Below are positions 19,701-29,916 of a stretch of DNA of 64,000 nt, piece by piece (the first letter of the stretch is position 1; each line of letters starts with the position of its first letter). The notes beneath the pieces were generated by a model that was given only the letters and a program-made list of their open reading frames with translations, ran no database searches and was not told the DNA's origin. The stretch covers positions 18,522 through 82,521 of the forward strand of contig MGWR01000021.1 of assembly GCA_001801085.1 (NCBI GenBank), given 5' to 3'. Both the position numbers and the translations under genes were made by a program. This stretch comes from Gallionellales bacterium GWA2_60_142. Lineage in GTDB: Bacteria > Pseudomonadota > Gammaproteobacteria > Burkholderiales > Gallionellaceae.

Positions 19701-20597
19701 ATGATCAAGGGCAGTATCGTAGCAATCGTCACCCCCATGCATGAGGATGGCAGTCTGGACTTGGCGTCGTTCCGCGCGCTGATCGATTTCCATATCGAAC
19801 AGGGGACGGACGGCATCGTCGTGGTTGGCACGACCGGCGAGTCTCCCACCGTGGACGTCGAAGAACACGAGACGCTGATCGCCGAGGCGGTCAAGCATGT
19901 CGCGGGGCGCATCCCGGTGATCGCCGGCACCGGCGCGAATTCCACCAAGGAAGCCATCGAGCTGGCGTTGTTTTCGAAGAAGGCCGGCGCGGACGCATCG
20001 CTGACCGTGGTGCCTTATTACAACAAGCCGACCCAGGAAGGCCTGTACCTGCACTTCAAGGCCATCGCCGAGGCGGTGGACATGCCGCATATCCTGTACA
20101 ACGTGCCGGGCCGCACCGTGGCCGACATGAACAACGACACCGTGCTGCGTCTGGCGCAGATCCCCAATATCGTCGGTATCAAGGATGCGACCGGCAACAT
20201 TGAGCGCGGCAGCGATCTGTTGCAGCGCGCGGCTGCATTGAAGCAAACCATCGGGGACTTCGCGGTCTACAGCGGCGACGACGCCAGCACACTGGCGCTG
20301 ATGCTGCTCGGCGCGGCAGGCACGATCTCGGTGACCGCTAACGTTGCACCGAAACTGATGCACGAGATGTGCGCGGCCGCGCTGGTCGGCGATCTCGCCC
20401 GCGCGCGCGACATCAACTTCCAGTTGCTTGGGCTACATCGCAACCTGTTCGTCGAGGCGAATCCGATCCCGGTGAAGTGGGCGGTGGCGCGCATGGGCAA
20501 GATGAAGAATACGTTGCGCTTGCCGCTGACGCCGCTTTCCACAGGCGGGCAGCCGGCGGTCGAAGCGGCGATGCGTCAGGCCGGCGTCATCAATTAA
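19701..20597 (+). CDS. dapA: 4-hydroxy-tetrahydrodipicolinate synthase
   Basis: [20 protein letters not shown]...[16 protein letters not shown]...[36 protein letters not shown]. Confidence 0.97.
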   Translation: MIKGSIVAIVTPMHEDGSLDLASFRALIDFHIEQGTDGIVVVGTTGESPTVDVEEHETLIAEAVKHVAGRIPVIAGTGANSTKEAIELALFSKKAGADASLTVVPYYNKPTQEGLYLHFKAIAEAVDMPHILYNVPGRTVADMNNDTVLRLAQIPNIVGIKDATGNIERGSDLLQRAAALKQTIGDFAVYSGDDASTLALMLLGAAGTISVTANVAPKLMHEMCAAALVGDLARARDINFQLLGLHRNLFVEANPIPVKWAVARMGKMKNTLRLPLTPLSTGGQPAVEAAMRQAGVIN

Positions 20598-20624
20598 TCG
20601 TACGGAATCACCGGAGAGAAATAC

Positions 20625-21740
20625 ATGAAGGCTTTGCATATCGGGATTTCCACTGTCGTGCTGCTCTCCTTGGCGGGATGCGGCGCGATGGGGTTGGGCA
20701 GCAAGCGTATCGATTACCATGCCGGCGCGGTGCAGGCGCCGTCGCTGGAAGTGCCGCCCGGTCTGACATCGCCCGGCAGCGATGATCGTTACAAAGTGCC
20801 GGGGGGCGAGGCGGTTGCGACCTATTCCGATTACAGCAAGGGCGGAGAGGCGGCACAAGGTTCGCGCGCCGCAGCAGTGCTGCCCGAGGTGAAGGGCGTG
20901 CGTCTGGAACGTAACGGTGCGCAGCGCTGGCTGGTTGTCAGCGACAAGGCGGAGAACGTCTGGCCGGTGGTCAAGGCGTTTTGGCAGGAAAATGGCCTGA
21001 GCATCGCCAGCGAAGATCAGGCGGCGGGCGTGATGGAGACCGATTGGGCGGAGAATCGTGCAAAAATCCCGCTGAGCGGCGTTCGCAGTGTGATCGGCAA
21101 GGTGTTCGATAATCTCTATTCGTCCGGCGAGAAGGATCAGTACCGCACCCGTCTCGAACGCGGCAAGGACGGCGCGAGCACCGAGGTGTACATCACTCAT
21201 CGCGGCATGGAAGAAGTAGTGGCTGCCGACGGGAATACATCGAAGTGGCAGCCGCGCGCCAACGATCCCGAGATCGAGGCTATCCTGTTGCAGAAACTGT
21301 TGGTGCGTTTCGGCGCCAGCGAGGCTGAAGCCGCGAATGCAGTTCCGGCGAATGCTCCGGCGGGAGCGGCCGCATCGGTCGGCGGTGACGGCAAGGCCAA
21401 TTTGCGGGAAACATTCGACGGCAGCAAGGTCATCGTCGTGAACGATGCATTCGACAGGGCATGGCGTCGCGTTGGTTTGGCGATAGAAGGCGCGGGCCTG
21501 GCGGTCGAGGACAAGGATAGAGCCAAGGGTGTTTACTTCCTGCGCCTGTCCAAGGCGGAGAAGGGTTGGATGGATACGCTGATGTTCTGGCAGGACGACG
21601 AAGCGGCTGGTCGCCGCTATCGCGTGAACGTCAAGGACGGCGGTGCGTCAAGCGAGGTGACGGTGACCGACCAGGAAGGCGTCAGCGACGATGCGACCGC
21701 TGCCTTGATCGAGGCTATCTACAAGAATATCGGGCAGTAA
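20625..21740 (+). CDS. bamC: Outer membrane assembly lipoprotein BamC (NlpB)
   Basis: Lipobox VLLSLAGCGAM; downstream of dapA; KRIDYHAGAVQAPSLEVPPGLTSP...ETDWAENRAKIP; two BamC helix-grip-like repeats. Confidence 0.88.
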   Translation: MKALHIGISTVVLLSLAGCGAMGLGSKRIDYHAGAVQAPSLEVPPGLTSPGSDDRYKVPGGEAVATYSDYSKGGEAAQGSRAAAVLPEVKGVRLERNGAQRWLVVSDKAENVWPVVKAFWQENGLSIASEDQAAGVMETDWAENRAKIPLSGVRSVIGKVFDNLYSSGEKDQYRTRLERGKDGASTEVYITHRGMEEVVAADGNTSKWQPRANDPEIEAILLQKLLVRFGASEAEAANAVPANAPAGAAASVGGDGKANLRETFDGSKVIVVNDAFDRAWRRVGLAIEGAGLAVEDKDRAKGVYFLRLSKAEKGWMDTLMFWQDDEAAGRRYRVNVKDGGASSEVTVTDQEGVSDDATAALIEAIYKNIGQ

Positions 21741-21751
21741 CGCGCAGTCCC

Positions 21752-22519
21752 ATGCGTTTTGCCTCTCTGGGCAGCGGCAGCGAGGGCAACGCGCTGCTGG
21801 TCGAGGTCGCCGGCACGAGACTGCTGATGGATTGCGGTTTCGGGCTGAACGACAGCATCGCCCGTCTGGCCCGCCTCGGCATCTCTCCCGAACAGCTCGA
21901 CGGCATCCTCATTACCCATGAACATGGCGACCACAGCAGCGGGGTGGCGCGTCTGGCGCGCAAGTTCGCCCTGCCGGTCTGGCTGACGCACGGCACGCTG
22001 CGCAGCCTGTCGGGCAAGCTGTCAGGCGTCGGGCGGATATGCGAAATCGATCCACATCAGTCTTTCGCCATCGGCGACATCGAAATCACTCCTTATCCCG
22101 TTCCTCACGACGCCGCCGAGCCGGTGCAGTTCGTCTTCGGCGATGGCGCGCAGCAGTTGGGCGTGCTGACCGATGCCGGCAGCAGCACGCCGCACATCGA
22201 GGCGGTGCTGGGCGGCTGCGATGCGCTGGTGCTGGAATGCAACCACGACAGCGACATGCTGATGAACGGGGATTATCCCTGGAGCCTCAAACAGCGCGTC
22301 GGCGGGCGTTTCGGGCATCTGAACAACCGCGATGCCGCGGCGATCCTTTCGCGGCTGGACAGGAGCAGGCTGCAGCATCTGGTCGCTGCGCATCTGAGCC
22401 GCAGCAACAATACCGAGGCGCTGGCGATTTCCGCACTGAGCGGTGCAATGGGATGCGAGGCGGGGTGGATAACGGTGGCGACGCAGCAGGAAGGATGCGG
22501 TTGGCGCGAGATTCGTTGA
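21752..22519 (+). CDS. MBL-fold metallohydrolase (YycJ/WalJ-like)
   Basis: MRFASLGSGSEGNALLVEVAGTRLLMDCGFG...GILITHEHGDHSSGVARLARKF...LECNHDSDML. Confidence 0.93.
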   Translation: MRFASLGSGSEGNALLVEVAGTRLLMDCGFGLNDSIARLARLGISPEQLDGILITHEHGDHSSGVARLARKFALPVWLTHGTLRSLSGKLSGVGRICEIDPHQSFAIGDIEITPYPVPHDAAEPVQFVFGDGAQQLGVLTDAGSSTPHIEAVLGGCDALVLECNHDSDMLMNGDYPWSLKQRVGGRFGHLNNRDAAAILSRLDRSRLQHLVAAHLSRSNNTEALAISALSGAMGCEAGWITVATQQEGCGWREIR

Positions 22520-22547
22520 GATGCAATCGGCGAATGCCGGAAATAAA

Positions 22548-22571
22548 AAAAGCCGACTTGCGTCGGCTTTT
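22548..22571. terminator. Bidirectional intrinsic terminator
   Basis: AAAAGCCGAC-TTGC-GTCGGCTTTT between two convergent genes. Confidence 0.85.
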
Positions 22572-22591
22572 GTCGCCCGTAGGCTAGTTGC

Positions 22592-22804
22592 TTACTTTGC
22601 AGCAGGAGCGGCAGCGTCAGCAGCAGGAGCAGCAGCAGCTTCGGAAGCAGCAGGAGCAGCAACAGCGTCGGAAGCAGCAGCAGGAGCAGCTTCGACAACA
22701 GCGGAAGCAGCAGGAGCTTCAACAGCAGGAGCTTCAGCAGCCTTTTCGCCACAAGCGGTCAGAGCCAGAGCCAGCAGAGCAGCAACGAGAGCGGACAATT
22801 TCAT
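22592..22804 (-). CDS. Small alanine-rich lipoprotein
   Basis: MKLSALVAALLALALTACGEKAAEAPAVEAPAASAVVEAAPAAASDAVAAPAASEAAAAPAADAAAPAAK; lipobox LTAC; terminator immediately downstream. Confidence 0.75.
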   Translation of the reverse strand: MKLSALVAALLALALTACGEKAAEAPAVEAPAASAVVEAAPAAASDAVAAPAASEAAAAPAADAAAPAAK

Positions 22805-22961
22805 TTTTATATACCTCGGGAGTCGTTAATTAAATAGAAGGTTCAATGTCTTTTTGCCTCGATTGCGATTGTTCCCGTAATCGAAGGCGGCGCATTCTAG
22901 CACTTGCATAGAGGAAATCTAGTGGTTGCGCAACTATTTTTTCAAGTCTGTATTGGCTGTG

Positions 22962-23453
22962 CTATAACCCCAGACGAGCAGTGGTCAATGCGGAGTGCGA
23001 ACCCTCCCACATTTCGAGGAATCTCGACCTCAGCGCCCGTGCATTTTCAGGGTCGTTCCGGGCCAGGATGCCGCGCGGGTCGTCGAAGTGAAAGCGGCGT
23101 ACATAATGCGATTCGTCGGCCACAGAGAAGGGGGCGGTGATGTGCTGCAAGCTCTTCGGCGTCTGGTGGATGGACATGCCGGTGCCAAACTGGCCGAGCA
23201 GCGTCATCATGCGCGGGCATCGGGTGGACAGGTAACGCGTGTCGTGGGCCAGCACGAACAAACGATGCGCCGGGCTTTCCAGCAGGAAACGGCGCAGCGT
23301 CTCGTAGCGTGCCTCGCCGTTGAAGCCCAGGCCGTCGAAGTCGTTCTCGAACAGGTAGAGGTTGTGTTCGGCCAAGCCGCACAGTGTATCGAGTGCGGCG
23401 GTGTAGTCGGCGATGCCGTCTAGGTGGATATGTTGCAGTTCATCGTCGCTCAT
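22962..23453 (-). CDS. Conserved hypothetical protein
   Basis: MSDDELQHIHLDGIADYTAALDTLCGLAEHNLYLFENDFDGLGFNGEARYETLRRFLLESPAHRLFVLAHDTRYLSTRCPRMMTLLGQFG...; directly downstream of the JmjC/cupin gene. Confidence 0.75.
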   Translation of the reverse strand: MSDDELQHIHLDGIADYTAALDTLCGLAEHNLYLFENDFDGLGFNGEARYETLRRFLLESPAHRLFVLAHDTRYLSTRCPRMMTLLGQFGTGMSIHQTPKSLQHITAPFSVADESHYVRRFHFDDPRGILARNDPENARALRSRFLEMWEGSHSALTTARLGL

Positions 23454-23470
23454 CGTGCGCTCCTTGCCGC

Positions 23471-24595
23471 TCAGCGTGGGGTGAGATAGCCGTCCTGATA
23501 CCACTGGTAAAGCAGTTCGGCGCATTCGTCCGAGATGTCCGTCGCTGCGGGCAATTCGCGGTGGTCTGCCAGTTCGCGCAGCAGCGGGTAGTCGTCCTTG
23601 CCGGCTTCGAACTCCTCGCCGTTGATGAATATCCAGCCGGCATGGCACAGCATCTGGCTCTTCAGATCCAGTTCCACCCCTTGTTTTTGCACGGCCTGCC
23701 GGAACTTCGCCTCGCTCAGCGGGCGTTGCGGCGAGTCGAAGAAGATGTGCGGCTTGGGTTCGGAGAGGTAGCAGCCGAGGAAGTTTGCGATGTCTTCCTT
23801 GTCCCAGCGCACCTGCTTGATCGCCTGTTCCACCTGGCCCAGCATTGCCGAGCCGATTTCCGACGGGTGCTTCTGCGCCTTGAGGTCGGGGTCGGCGTAC
23901 ATGCCGTTCACTTCGATGCGATCCTGTAAATACACCAGGAACTGTTCTGCTAGTTCCTGATACGACGGCGTGCGGAAGCCGATGGAATAGGTCATGCAAT
24001 CGTCTTCGGCGATGCCGTTGTGTGCGCAATGCGGCGGCAGGTAGAGCATGTCGCCCGCTTCCAGCACCCATTCCTGTTCGACGCTGAAATCCTTGAGGAT
24101 GCGCAGCGGCGCGCCTTCGATTAGCGTCTGATCTTTCTGCGTCGAAATTTGCCAGCGACGGTGTCCCGCGCCTTGCAGCAGGAACACGTCGTAGGAGTCG
24201 AAGTGCGGCCCGACGCCGCCGCCCGCAGGCGCATAGCTGACCATCAGGTCGTCCAGTCGTGCGTGGGGAATGAAGGAGAAGAGTTTCAGCAGTTCGGTGC
24301 CTTCCGGCAGGTGATGGTTCACGCCCTGCACCAGCACGGTCCATTTCTTCTTGCCGAAATGGCCGAAATCCTCGGGCTCGAACGGCGAGTGTTGCAGCCC
24401 GAATTTGCCGCCGTGCTGCGTGACGAGGCGCGCCTGCACATCTTCCCCGCAGGCGAGGTCTATCAGTTGTTGTGGATCGAGCAGGCCTTCGAAGGAGGGG
24501 AGCGCCTTGCGGATCAGCAGCGGCTTCTTCTGCCAGTAGTCGCGCAGGAATTCGGCTACGCTCAGGCCGCCGAGTAGTGTCTGTATGGTTTTCAT
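23471..24595 (-). CDS. JmjC/cupin ribosomal-protein hydroxylase (YcfD/RoxA-like)
   Basis: FLRDYWQKKPLLIRKALPSFEGLL...GGGVGPHFDSYDVFLLQGAGHRRWQI (HxD)...EAGDMLYLPPHCAHNGIAEDDCMTYSIGFR. Confidence 0.93.
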   Translation of the reverse strand: MKTIQTLLGGLSVAEFLRDYWQKKPLLIRKALPSFEGLLDPQQLIDLACGEDVQARLVTQHGGKFGLQHSPFEPEDFGHFGKKKWTVLVQGVNHHLPEGTELLKLFSFIPHARLDDLMVSYAPAGGGVGPHFDSYDVFLLQGAGHRRWQISTQKDQTLIEGAPLRILKDFSVEQEWVLEAGDMLYLPPHCAHNGIAEDDCMTYSIGFRTPSYQELAEQFLVYLQDRIEVNGMYADPDLKAQKHPSEIGSAMLGQVEQAIKQVRWDKEDIANFLGCYLSEPKPHIFFDSPQRPLSEAKFRQAVQKQGVELDLKSQMLCHAGWIFINGEEFEAGKDDYPLLRELADHRELPAATDISDECAELLYQWYQDGYLTPR

Positions 24596-24696
24596 GCCGG
24601 CGATTATAGACGCACAGAATGCCGTTCGGGCAGGGCGTAAAAACTTTTATGGCGTATCGCAAATGTGTTTAAAATGCCCGCAAGGGGGATAGGATC

Positions 24697-25176
24697 ATGC
24701 AAGCTGTCCAGCTCGCGGAAGGAATGGAGGCGCCGCATTTCGAGTTGCCGGATGCGGACATGGAAAGCTTCGTGCTCACCTCGCTGAAGGGCAAGCGCAA
24801 CATCGTGTTGTATTTCTATCCCAGGGACGACACGCCGGGCTGCACGATGGAGGCCAACGAGTTCAGCAATCTCGACGACGATTTTGCGAAACTGGACGCC
24901 ATCGTGGTGGGCATCAGCCGCGACGATTGCTTGAGCCATGCGACGTTTCGCGACAAGCACGGGCTGTCCGTGTTGCTGCTTTCCGATCCGGAAGCCCGCG
25001 TCTGCAAACGTTATGGCGTGATGGTGGAGAAGGAAGCCGACGGGCACAGGAAACAGATGATCCAGCGTTCCACCTTTGTAATAGACAAGCAGGGCAAGCT
25101 TCGCCATGTTCTATACGGCGTTCACGCACACGGACATGCGCAGGAAATTTTTAATTTGATAAAGGAAATGAAATGA
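24697..25176 (+). CDS. Peroxiredoxin (BCP/PrxQ-like)
   Basis: LKGKRNIVLYFYPRDDTPGCTMEANEFSNLDDDFAKLDAIVVGISRD. Confidence 0.95.
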   Translation: MQAVQLAEGMEAPHFELPDADMESFVLTSLKGKRNIVLYFYPRDDTPGCTMEANEFSNLDDDFAKLDAIVVGISRDDCLSHATFRDKHGLSVLLLSDPEARVCKRYGVMVEKEADGHRKQMIQRSTFVIDKQGKLRHVLYGVHAHGHAQEIFNLIKEMK

Positions 25177-25661
25177 AGATCGCCAAAGACACCGTTGTAT
25201 CGCTGCGTTACGAACTTTTCGATGCCGATGGCGAACAGCTGGAGAAGGTCGAAGACCCGGTCAGTTATCTGCATGGCGGCTATGACGGCATCTTCCCGCT
25301 GGTCGAAGAAGCGCTGCACGGCAAGAGAGTCGGCGATACCTGCAATGTCACGATGAAGCCGGATGACGCTTTTGGCGAATACGATCACCAGTTGGTGGAA
25401 GTCGAAGCGCGCAACGCGTTCCCCAAGGATGTCACGGTCGGCATGCAGTTCGAGGGGGGCCCGGAGAATTCCGACGAGGACGACTTCATGCTCTACACCG
25501 TCGTTGATGTGACCGACGATGAAGTCACCGTGGACGGCAATCATCCGCTGGCCGGCAAGACCCTGACTTTCAACTGCATCGTTGTCGGTGTGCGCGCGGC
25601 CACCGAAGAGGAGTTGGCGCACGGTCATGTGCATGAGGGCGACGGGGAACATCTGCACTAG
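25173..25661 (+). CDS. slyD: FKBP-type peptidyl-prolyl isomerase (SlyD-like)
   Basis: MKIAKDTVVSLRYELFDADGEQLEKVEDPVSYLHGGYDGIFPLVEEALHGKRVGD...; overlaps prx stop. Confidence 0.93.
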   Translation: MKIAKDTVVSLRYELFDADGEQLEKVEDPVSYLHGGYDGIFPLVEEALHGKRVGDTCNVTMKPDDAFGEYDHQLVEVEARNAFPKDVTVGMQFEGGPENSDEDDFMLYTVVDVTDDEVTVDGNHPLAGKTLTFNCIVVGVRAATEEELAHGHVHEGDGEHLH

Positions 25662-25773
25662 TTCTCGCCGCAATCCGAGAGGCCGCCGTCAGAGTGGCCT
25701 TTATTCCTGGTAGCTACAGGGCGGGGTGTCCCAGAAAGGTGAGGTTCGAAGTGTCTTTCCGGTTTGTCGTCGT

Positions 25774-26814
25774 ATGAAAAACAGGTATACGCAGGACAAG
25801 GTAGCCAGTGCCGAGATATTGAGGCTGCTGCTGCAGAAAATGGCCGCTCATCCGGCCGCGTTCACTCCGTTCGCCTACGCCTTGTGGTATGAGTTCATCA
25901 CCGGCATCAATCCGCCGCTGAGCAAGGCGGTGAATGCGTTGCTCGACAACAAGCAGCAACTCACCGACGATTTGGTGCATGAGTTGTATGCCAGCCATAT
26001 CGCCGACGGCAACGTCGAGGCGGAGCAGGCTTTCAAGCAGAACATGCAAAAGGTGCTGGAGAATCTGGCGCGATTCACCGAAGCGACCGGCGACGAGGCC
26101 GGGAAGTTCAACGCGGGCTTGCAGAAGCATGGCGAGCGTTTGTCCCGCGGGCTGGATGCCGACTCCCTGCAGGGACTGGTCGGCGAGATTGCCCAGGAGA
26201 CGGCGGTCATGCGCTCTTCGGTCGATTCGTTGCAGGACAAGCTGCAGGAAAGCAAAAGCGAGGTAGAGCGGCTGCAACAGGAGCTGATGAGTGCGCGCAG
26301 CGAGGCCTTGCTGGACCCGCTGACCGGGGTGTTCAACCGGCGCGGTTTCGAGGCGCAGATGCGCAACCTGGCCGCCAATCCGGAGATGCAGGGCAAGCAG
26401 GTCAGCTTCCTGATGCTGGACATCGATTTCTTCAAGAAGATCAACGACACCTACGGACACCTGTTCGGCGACAAGGTCATTCGCGTCATTGCCGAGGTGC
26501 TGAAGGCTCAGGTCAAGGGGCAGGATTCGGTCGCGCGGCTGGGCGGCGAGGAATTCGCCGTGATCTTGCCCGACACGCCGCTGCAGGGCGCCAAGGTGGT
26601 TGCCGAGCATATCCGTCAGTTGATCGAACGGGGCAAGATACGCCGCATGGACAAGGACGAGAGTGTCGGCGGCATCACCGTCTCGATTGGTATCGCAGGC
26701 TGCGATATCGGCGCCGACTGGCTGGCGACACTGGGCCAGTCCGACGAGGCGCTCTATGTTTCCAAGCAGGGCGGGCGCAACCGTTCCACGATTTATACGC
26801 CGCCGCAGGACTGA
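25774..26814 (+). CDS. GGDEF-domain diguanylate cyclase
   Basis: LDPLTGVFNRRGFEAQ...FLMLDIDFFKKINDTYGHLFGDKVIRV...ARLGGEEFAVILPDT. Confidence 0.93.
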   Translation: MKNRYTQDKVASAEILRLLLQKMAAHPAAFTPFAYALWYEFITGINPPLSKAVNALLDNKQQLTDDLVHELYASHIADGNVEAEQAFKQNMQKVLENLARFTEATGDEAGKFNAGLQKHGERLSRGLDADSLQGLVGEIAQETAVMRSSVDSLQDKLQESKSEVERLQQELMSARSEALLDPLTGVFNRRGFEAQMRNLAANPEMQGKQVSFLMLDIDFFKKINDTYGHLFGDKVIRVIAEVLKAQVKGQDSVARLGGEEFAVILPDTPLQGAKVVAEHIRQLIERGKIRRMDKDESVGGITVSIGIAGCDIGADWLATLGQSDEALYVSKQGGRNRSTIYTPPQD

Positions 26815-26818
26815 CGCG

Positions 26819-27883
26819 TCATATCTCCAGTCTGGCGGACAGCCATTTCGCGACCTGTTCGCCACCCGATGGAACCGGTGTCGGCGACCGTGCCATTTCC
26901 CTTAACCGCTCCATTTCGGTTGCGATGTTTCCATCTTCCAGAGTCTGCCGCGAGATATTGCGGCATCGTCCATGGTTTTGCAGCCATTCGACCAGCGCCG
27001 GAGATTCCGGCCAGTCCGGGCGGTCTGCATAAAGCACGGGCACACCGCTGCAGGAGGCTTCGACGAAGCTGCCGTAGCCCGGTTTGCACAGCAATACGTC
27101 GCAACTCGCCAGCAGGTCGCCGAAGCCCATGGTCAGCGATTCCAGTTCGATCGAATCCGGATGGCGCACCTGCCAGCTCGCCTGCACCAGATAACGCACG
27201 CCCTCTATGCGCGGCCAGCGTTCCATTGGCAGGCGGCTATCGATGCCGCCCATGCTGACCAGCACCAGTTTTTCTTCTCCGGATAAGCGCAGCAAACGGT
27301 TCAGTTCGTCGCGGCGGTTCGCGCCGATGTCGGCGATGGGGGAAGCCGGGACGAGGTTGGGCAGATAGCCCATCGTCATGCCCGGCGTCGCTCGCAGAAA
27401 GGCATCTGCATGCGCATAGCATCCGCGTATCTGCGCGGCGATATCGTCGTCGCCGCAGTAATGGCGGTAGATGTCGTGCCAGTTCAGCGAGCACAGCGCC
27501 GCATTCGGGATGCCGGCACGCTGCGCGCCCGCCAGCGGCAGGTAGCCGACGTTGGAAAGCACCATGTCCGTACCGAGATCGCGCAGCAGTCCGGCTTCGT
27601 CTTCGACGCGCGCCTGCCAGTCCGCGTGAAAAGCGCGATAGGCCGCGCGACTGTCCTCGACGCGCACATCCAGCGCCGAGGACATCAGCATGCCGATGTC
27701 GCCGTGGCTTTGATGATGCTCGAACGGCGCGTGGATGCGCGAACGCAGATGGGATGCCGGCACAGCCGAACGCACCGTGATGCGCAACTGCGGCATCAAG
27801 CTATGCAGTTCGTTCAGGACAGGTGCGGTCTGTGCGACATGGCCGTAGCCGTGGCCGGAGATCGAGACGACGAGATGGGGCAT
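26819..27883 (-). CDS. Glycosyltransferase-like (GT-B fold) protein
   Basis: MPHLVVSISGHGYGHVAQTAPVLNELHSLMPQLRITVRSAVP...LVLVSMGGIDSRLPMERWP...CDVLLCKPGYGSFVEASCSGVPVLYADRPDWPESPALVEWL. Confidence 0.82.
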   Translation of the reverse strand: MPHLVVSISGHGYGHVAQTAPVLNELHSLMPQLRITVRSAVPASHLRSRIHAPFEHHQSHGDIGMLMSSALDVRVEDSRAAYRAFHADWQARVEDEAGLLRDLGTDMVLSNVGYLPLAGAQRAGIPNAALCSLNWHDIYRHYCGDDDIAAQIRGCYAHADAFLRATPGMTMGYLPNLVPASPIADIGANRRDELNRLLRLSGEEKLVLVSMGGIDSRLPMERWPRIEGVRYLVQASWQVRHPDSIELESLTMGFGDLLASCDVLLCKPGYGSFVEASCSGVPVLYADRPDWPESPALVEWLQNHGRCRNISRQTLEDGNIATEMERLREMARSPTPVPSGGEQVAKWLSARLEI

Positions 27884-27939
27884 GTTGCGATAAGGCGTTG
27901 CTTGTTCGGGCCGGGATTATCCCATGGGCGGGACGAGCG

Positions 27940-28482
27940 TCAGGGGGAACTCGGCATGCCGACGCCGCGCCGTGCCGCCATGCATGCGCCGATCTGCCGC
28001 AACTGCTCCGGCGTCAGCAGGCGATTCGCCAGCGGCAATAGCTCGGAATTCTCCACCGCGATGTGTCCGGTATAGCCGTTGATGAATCTTTCCGCGAGCC
28101 TGTCGTCCAGACGCGCATTCGCGCCTTCGGCCAGTTGCAATAGCGCCGGGCGCAACTCGTCCCATGCGGCAAGCATCACGACATGCTCTTGCAGCAGGCG
28201 ATGCAGCAGCGCATTGAGCTGTTCCGGATCGTCGCCGGCGCTTGTCCGCAACGCGGGGAACAGGTTCTCTTCCTCGTCCCGGTGATGGAACTGTCCCGCA
28301 GTATCGAAGTAGCGCAGGATGCCGTATGCGGCCTGCCGCACTTGCTCGTCGCAGCCGTGAGTCCTCAGGTGTGCCGAGAGTTTCTGCAGCGTGTCGCACT
28401 GGCGCAATATCTTGCCGTGGCAGGCAAGTAGCATCTCCAGCGGATGATCGAAGGTCGGGGCACTGGATTCGAGTCCAAGCAT
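27940..28482 (-). CDS. Hemerythrin HHE-domain protein
   Basis: FDHPLEMLLACHGKILRQCDTLQKL...GQFHHRDEEENLFPAL...LLQEHVVMLAAWDEL...GYTGHIAVENSELLPLA. Confidence 0.92.
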   Translation of the reverse strand: MLGLESSAPTFDHPLEMLLACHGKILRQCDTLQKLSAHLRTHGCDEQVRQAAYGILRYFDTAGQFHHRDEEENLFPALRTSAGDDPEQLNALLHRLLQEHVVMLAAWDELRPALLQLAEGANARLDDRLAERFINGYTGHIAVENSELLPLANRLLTPEQLRQIGACMAARRGVGMPSSP

Positions 28483-28495
28483 TATTTTTCCTCCA

Positions 28496-28891
28496 TCATA
28501 AGAATGGCAGCGGGTCGTGGCGCAGCGCGACCAGCGCAATGTAGCCGAATATCGCCTGTGCCGCGAGCCAGGCAGATACTCTCATGGTTTTGCTCCTGCC
28601 GTATTTCAGCGCGACAAAACCGAGCGCGATATACAGCAGCAAGGCAGTGACTTTTGCGGTCAGCCAGCTATCGACGAAGGGATATTGTCCTATGGTCCAA
28701 GCCAGCGCGACGGCGCTGCCCAGCAGCACGGTGTCCACCATGTGCGGCACTATCTTCACCCAGCGCTGCCGCATTATGGCGGAGTCGCGCAGCATCCAGA
28801 TTCCGCGCAGCAGGAACAGCGTATAGCTGGCTGCGGCGCAGGAGATATGCAGGTGTTTGAGCAGGGCGTAGCTCACGTCGTTTTTGTCCAT
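28496..28891 (-). CDS. SirB2-family membrane protein
   Basis: MDKNDVSYALLKHLHISCAAASYTLFLLRGIWMLRDSAIMRQRWVKIVPHMVDTVLLGSAVALAWTIGQYP. Confidence 0.88.
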   Translation of the reverse strand: MDKNDVSYALLKHLHISCAAASYTLFLLRGIWMLRDSAIMRQRWVKIVPHMVDTVLLGSAVALAWTIGQYPFVDSWLTAKVTALLLYIALGFVALKYGRSKTMRVSAWLAAQAIFGYIALVALRHDPLPFL

Positions 28892-28923
28892 TCGTTCACG
28901 GTTGCGCCAAGATAACATAAAAC

Positions 28924-29874
28924 ATGTATTATTCGCGCATCATTAAATCGGTGCGGGTGAAGATGGCTGCGAAGACGATATTGAAGCTGCTGGGTGTGGC
29001 GCCGGATGCCACGGGGCATAGCGAGAAGCTTATCGCTGCAACGGGCGCGCTGGTCGCGATCGCGGCGACGATGGCGACCAGTCTGCAGTTCGTCGGCGCG
29101 CAGGGCGCGGCATTGCTGGTGGCCTCGATGGGCGCATCGGCAGTCCTGCTGTTCGCGGTGCCGCACGGTGCCTTGTCCCAACCCTGGGCGCTGGTCGGTG
29201 GACATCTGGTGTCGGCGCTGATCGGCGTCAGCTGCGCCATGCTCGTATCCGATCCCTTCGTTGCCGGGCCGCTGGCCGTCGCGCTGGCGATCTACGCGAT
29301 GCATCACCTGCGCTGCATCCACCCGCCCGGCGGTGCGACCACGTTGGCGGCCGTGGTCGGCGGTGCCGAGGTGCATGCGCTGGGCTACCAGTTCGTGCTG
29401 ACGCCTGTGCTGCTGAATGTCGCCATCATGCTGCTGGTTGCCGTGGCGGTGAACTACCCCTTCCCGTGGCGGCGCTACCCGGCAGGCCTCAAGCCGGCAT
29501 CGCCGCGTCTGGCAGCGCCGGCGAAATTGAATCATGCCAATTTTTCCTATGCCTTGCGCGAGATCGGCTCCTATCTGGACGTCACCGAAGATGATTTGGC
29601 CAAGGTGTACCGGCTGGCATGCAAGCATGCGACGCGAATCTCGGACGACGAAGAAACGCTCGCGCCTGGCAATTACTACAGCAACGGCGAGTTCGGCGAT
29701 CGACTTTCGGTGCGCAAAGTAATCGAAATCGATGGCGATACGGTGAGCTTCATGTTTTCCGCCGGCGTAGGCGAGGGCGACGAGGGAACGGCGAGCCGCG
29801 CGGAGTTCATGTCCTGGCAGCGCTACGAAGTGATCCCGGCGGATGGCGCGTGGCATCGCATCATGCGGCTTTGA
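28924..29874 (+). CDS. HPP family membrane protein
   Basis: LLVASMGASAVLLFAVPHGALSQPWALVGGHLVSALIGV...HHLRCIHPPGGATTLAAVVGG. Confidence 0.93.
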   Translation: MYYSRIIKSVRVKMAAKTILKLLGVAPDATGHSEKLIAATGALVAIAATMATSLQFVGAQGAALLVASMGASAVLLFAVPHGALSQPWALVGGHLVSALIGVSCAMLVSDPFVAGPLAVALAIYAMHHLRCIHPPGGATTLAAVVGGAEVHALGYQFVLTPVLLNVAIMLLVAVAVNYPFPWRRYPAGLKPASPRLAAPAKLNHANFSYALREIGSYLDVTEDDLAKVYRLACKHATRISDDEETLAPGNYYSNGEFGDRLSVRKVIEIDGDTVSFMFSAGVGEGDEGTASRAEFMSWQRYEVIPADGAWHRIMRL

Positions 29875-29916
29875 GTCGAATACGATGATTGAAATGGAAT
29901 CATGAAGACACATCGA

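Noticed and set aside
22600-22760. Possible CRISPR-like or VNTR array
   Set aside because: Irregular GCAGCAGGAGC microsatellite inside an Ala-rich lipoprotein gene; no repeat-spacer structure.
22962-24662. 566-aa minus-strand ORF spanning the JmjC gene
   Set aside because: Only its last 163 aa (from MSDDELQ) look like protein; the upstream part is an out-of-frame reading of the JmjC/cupin gene.
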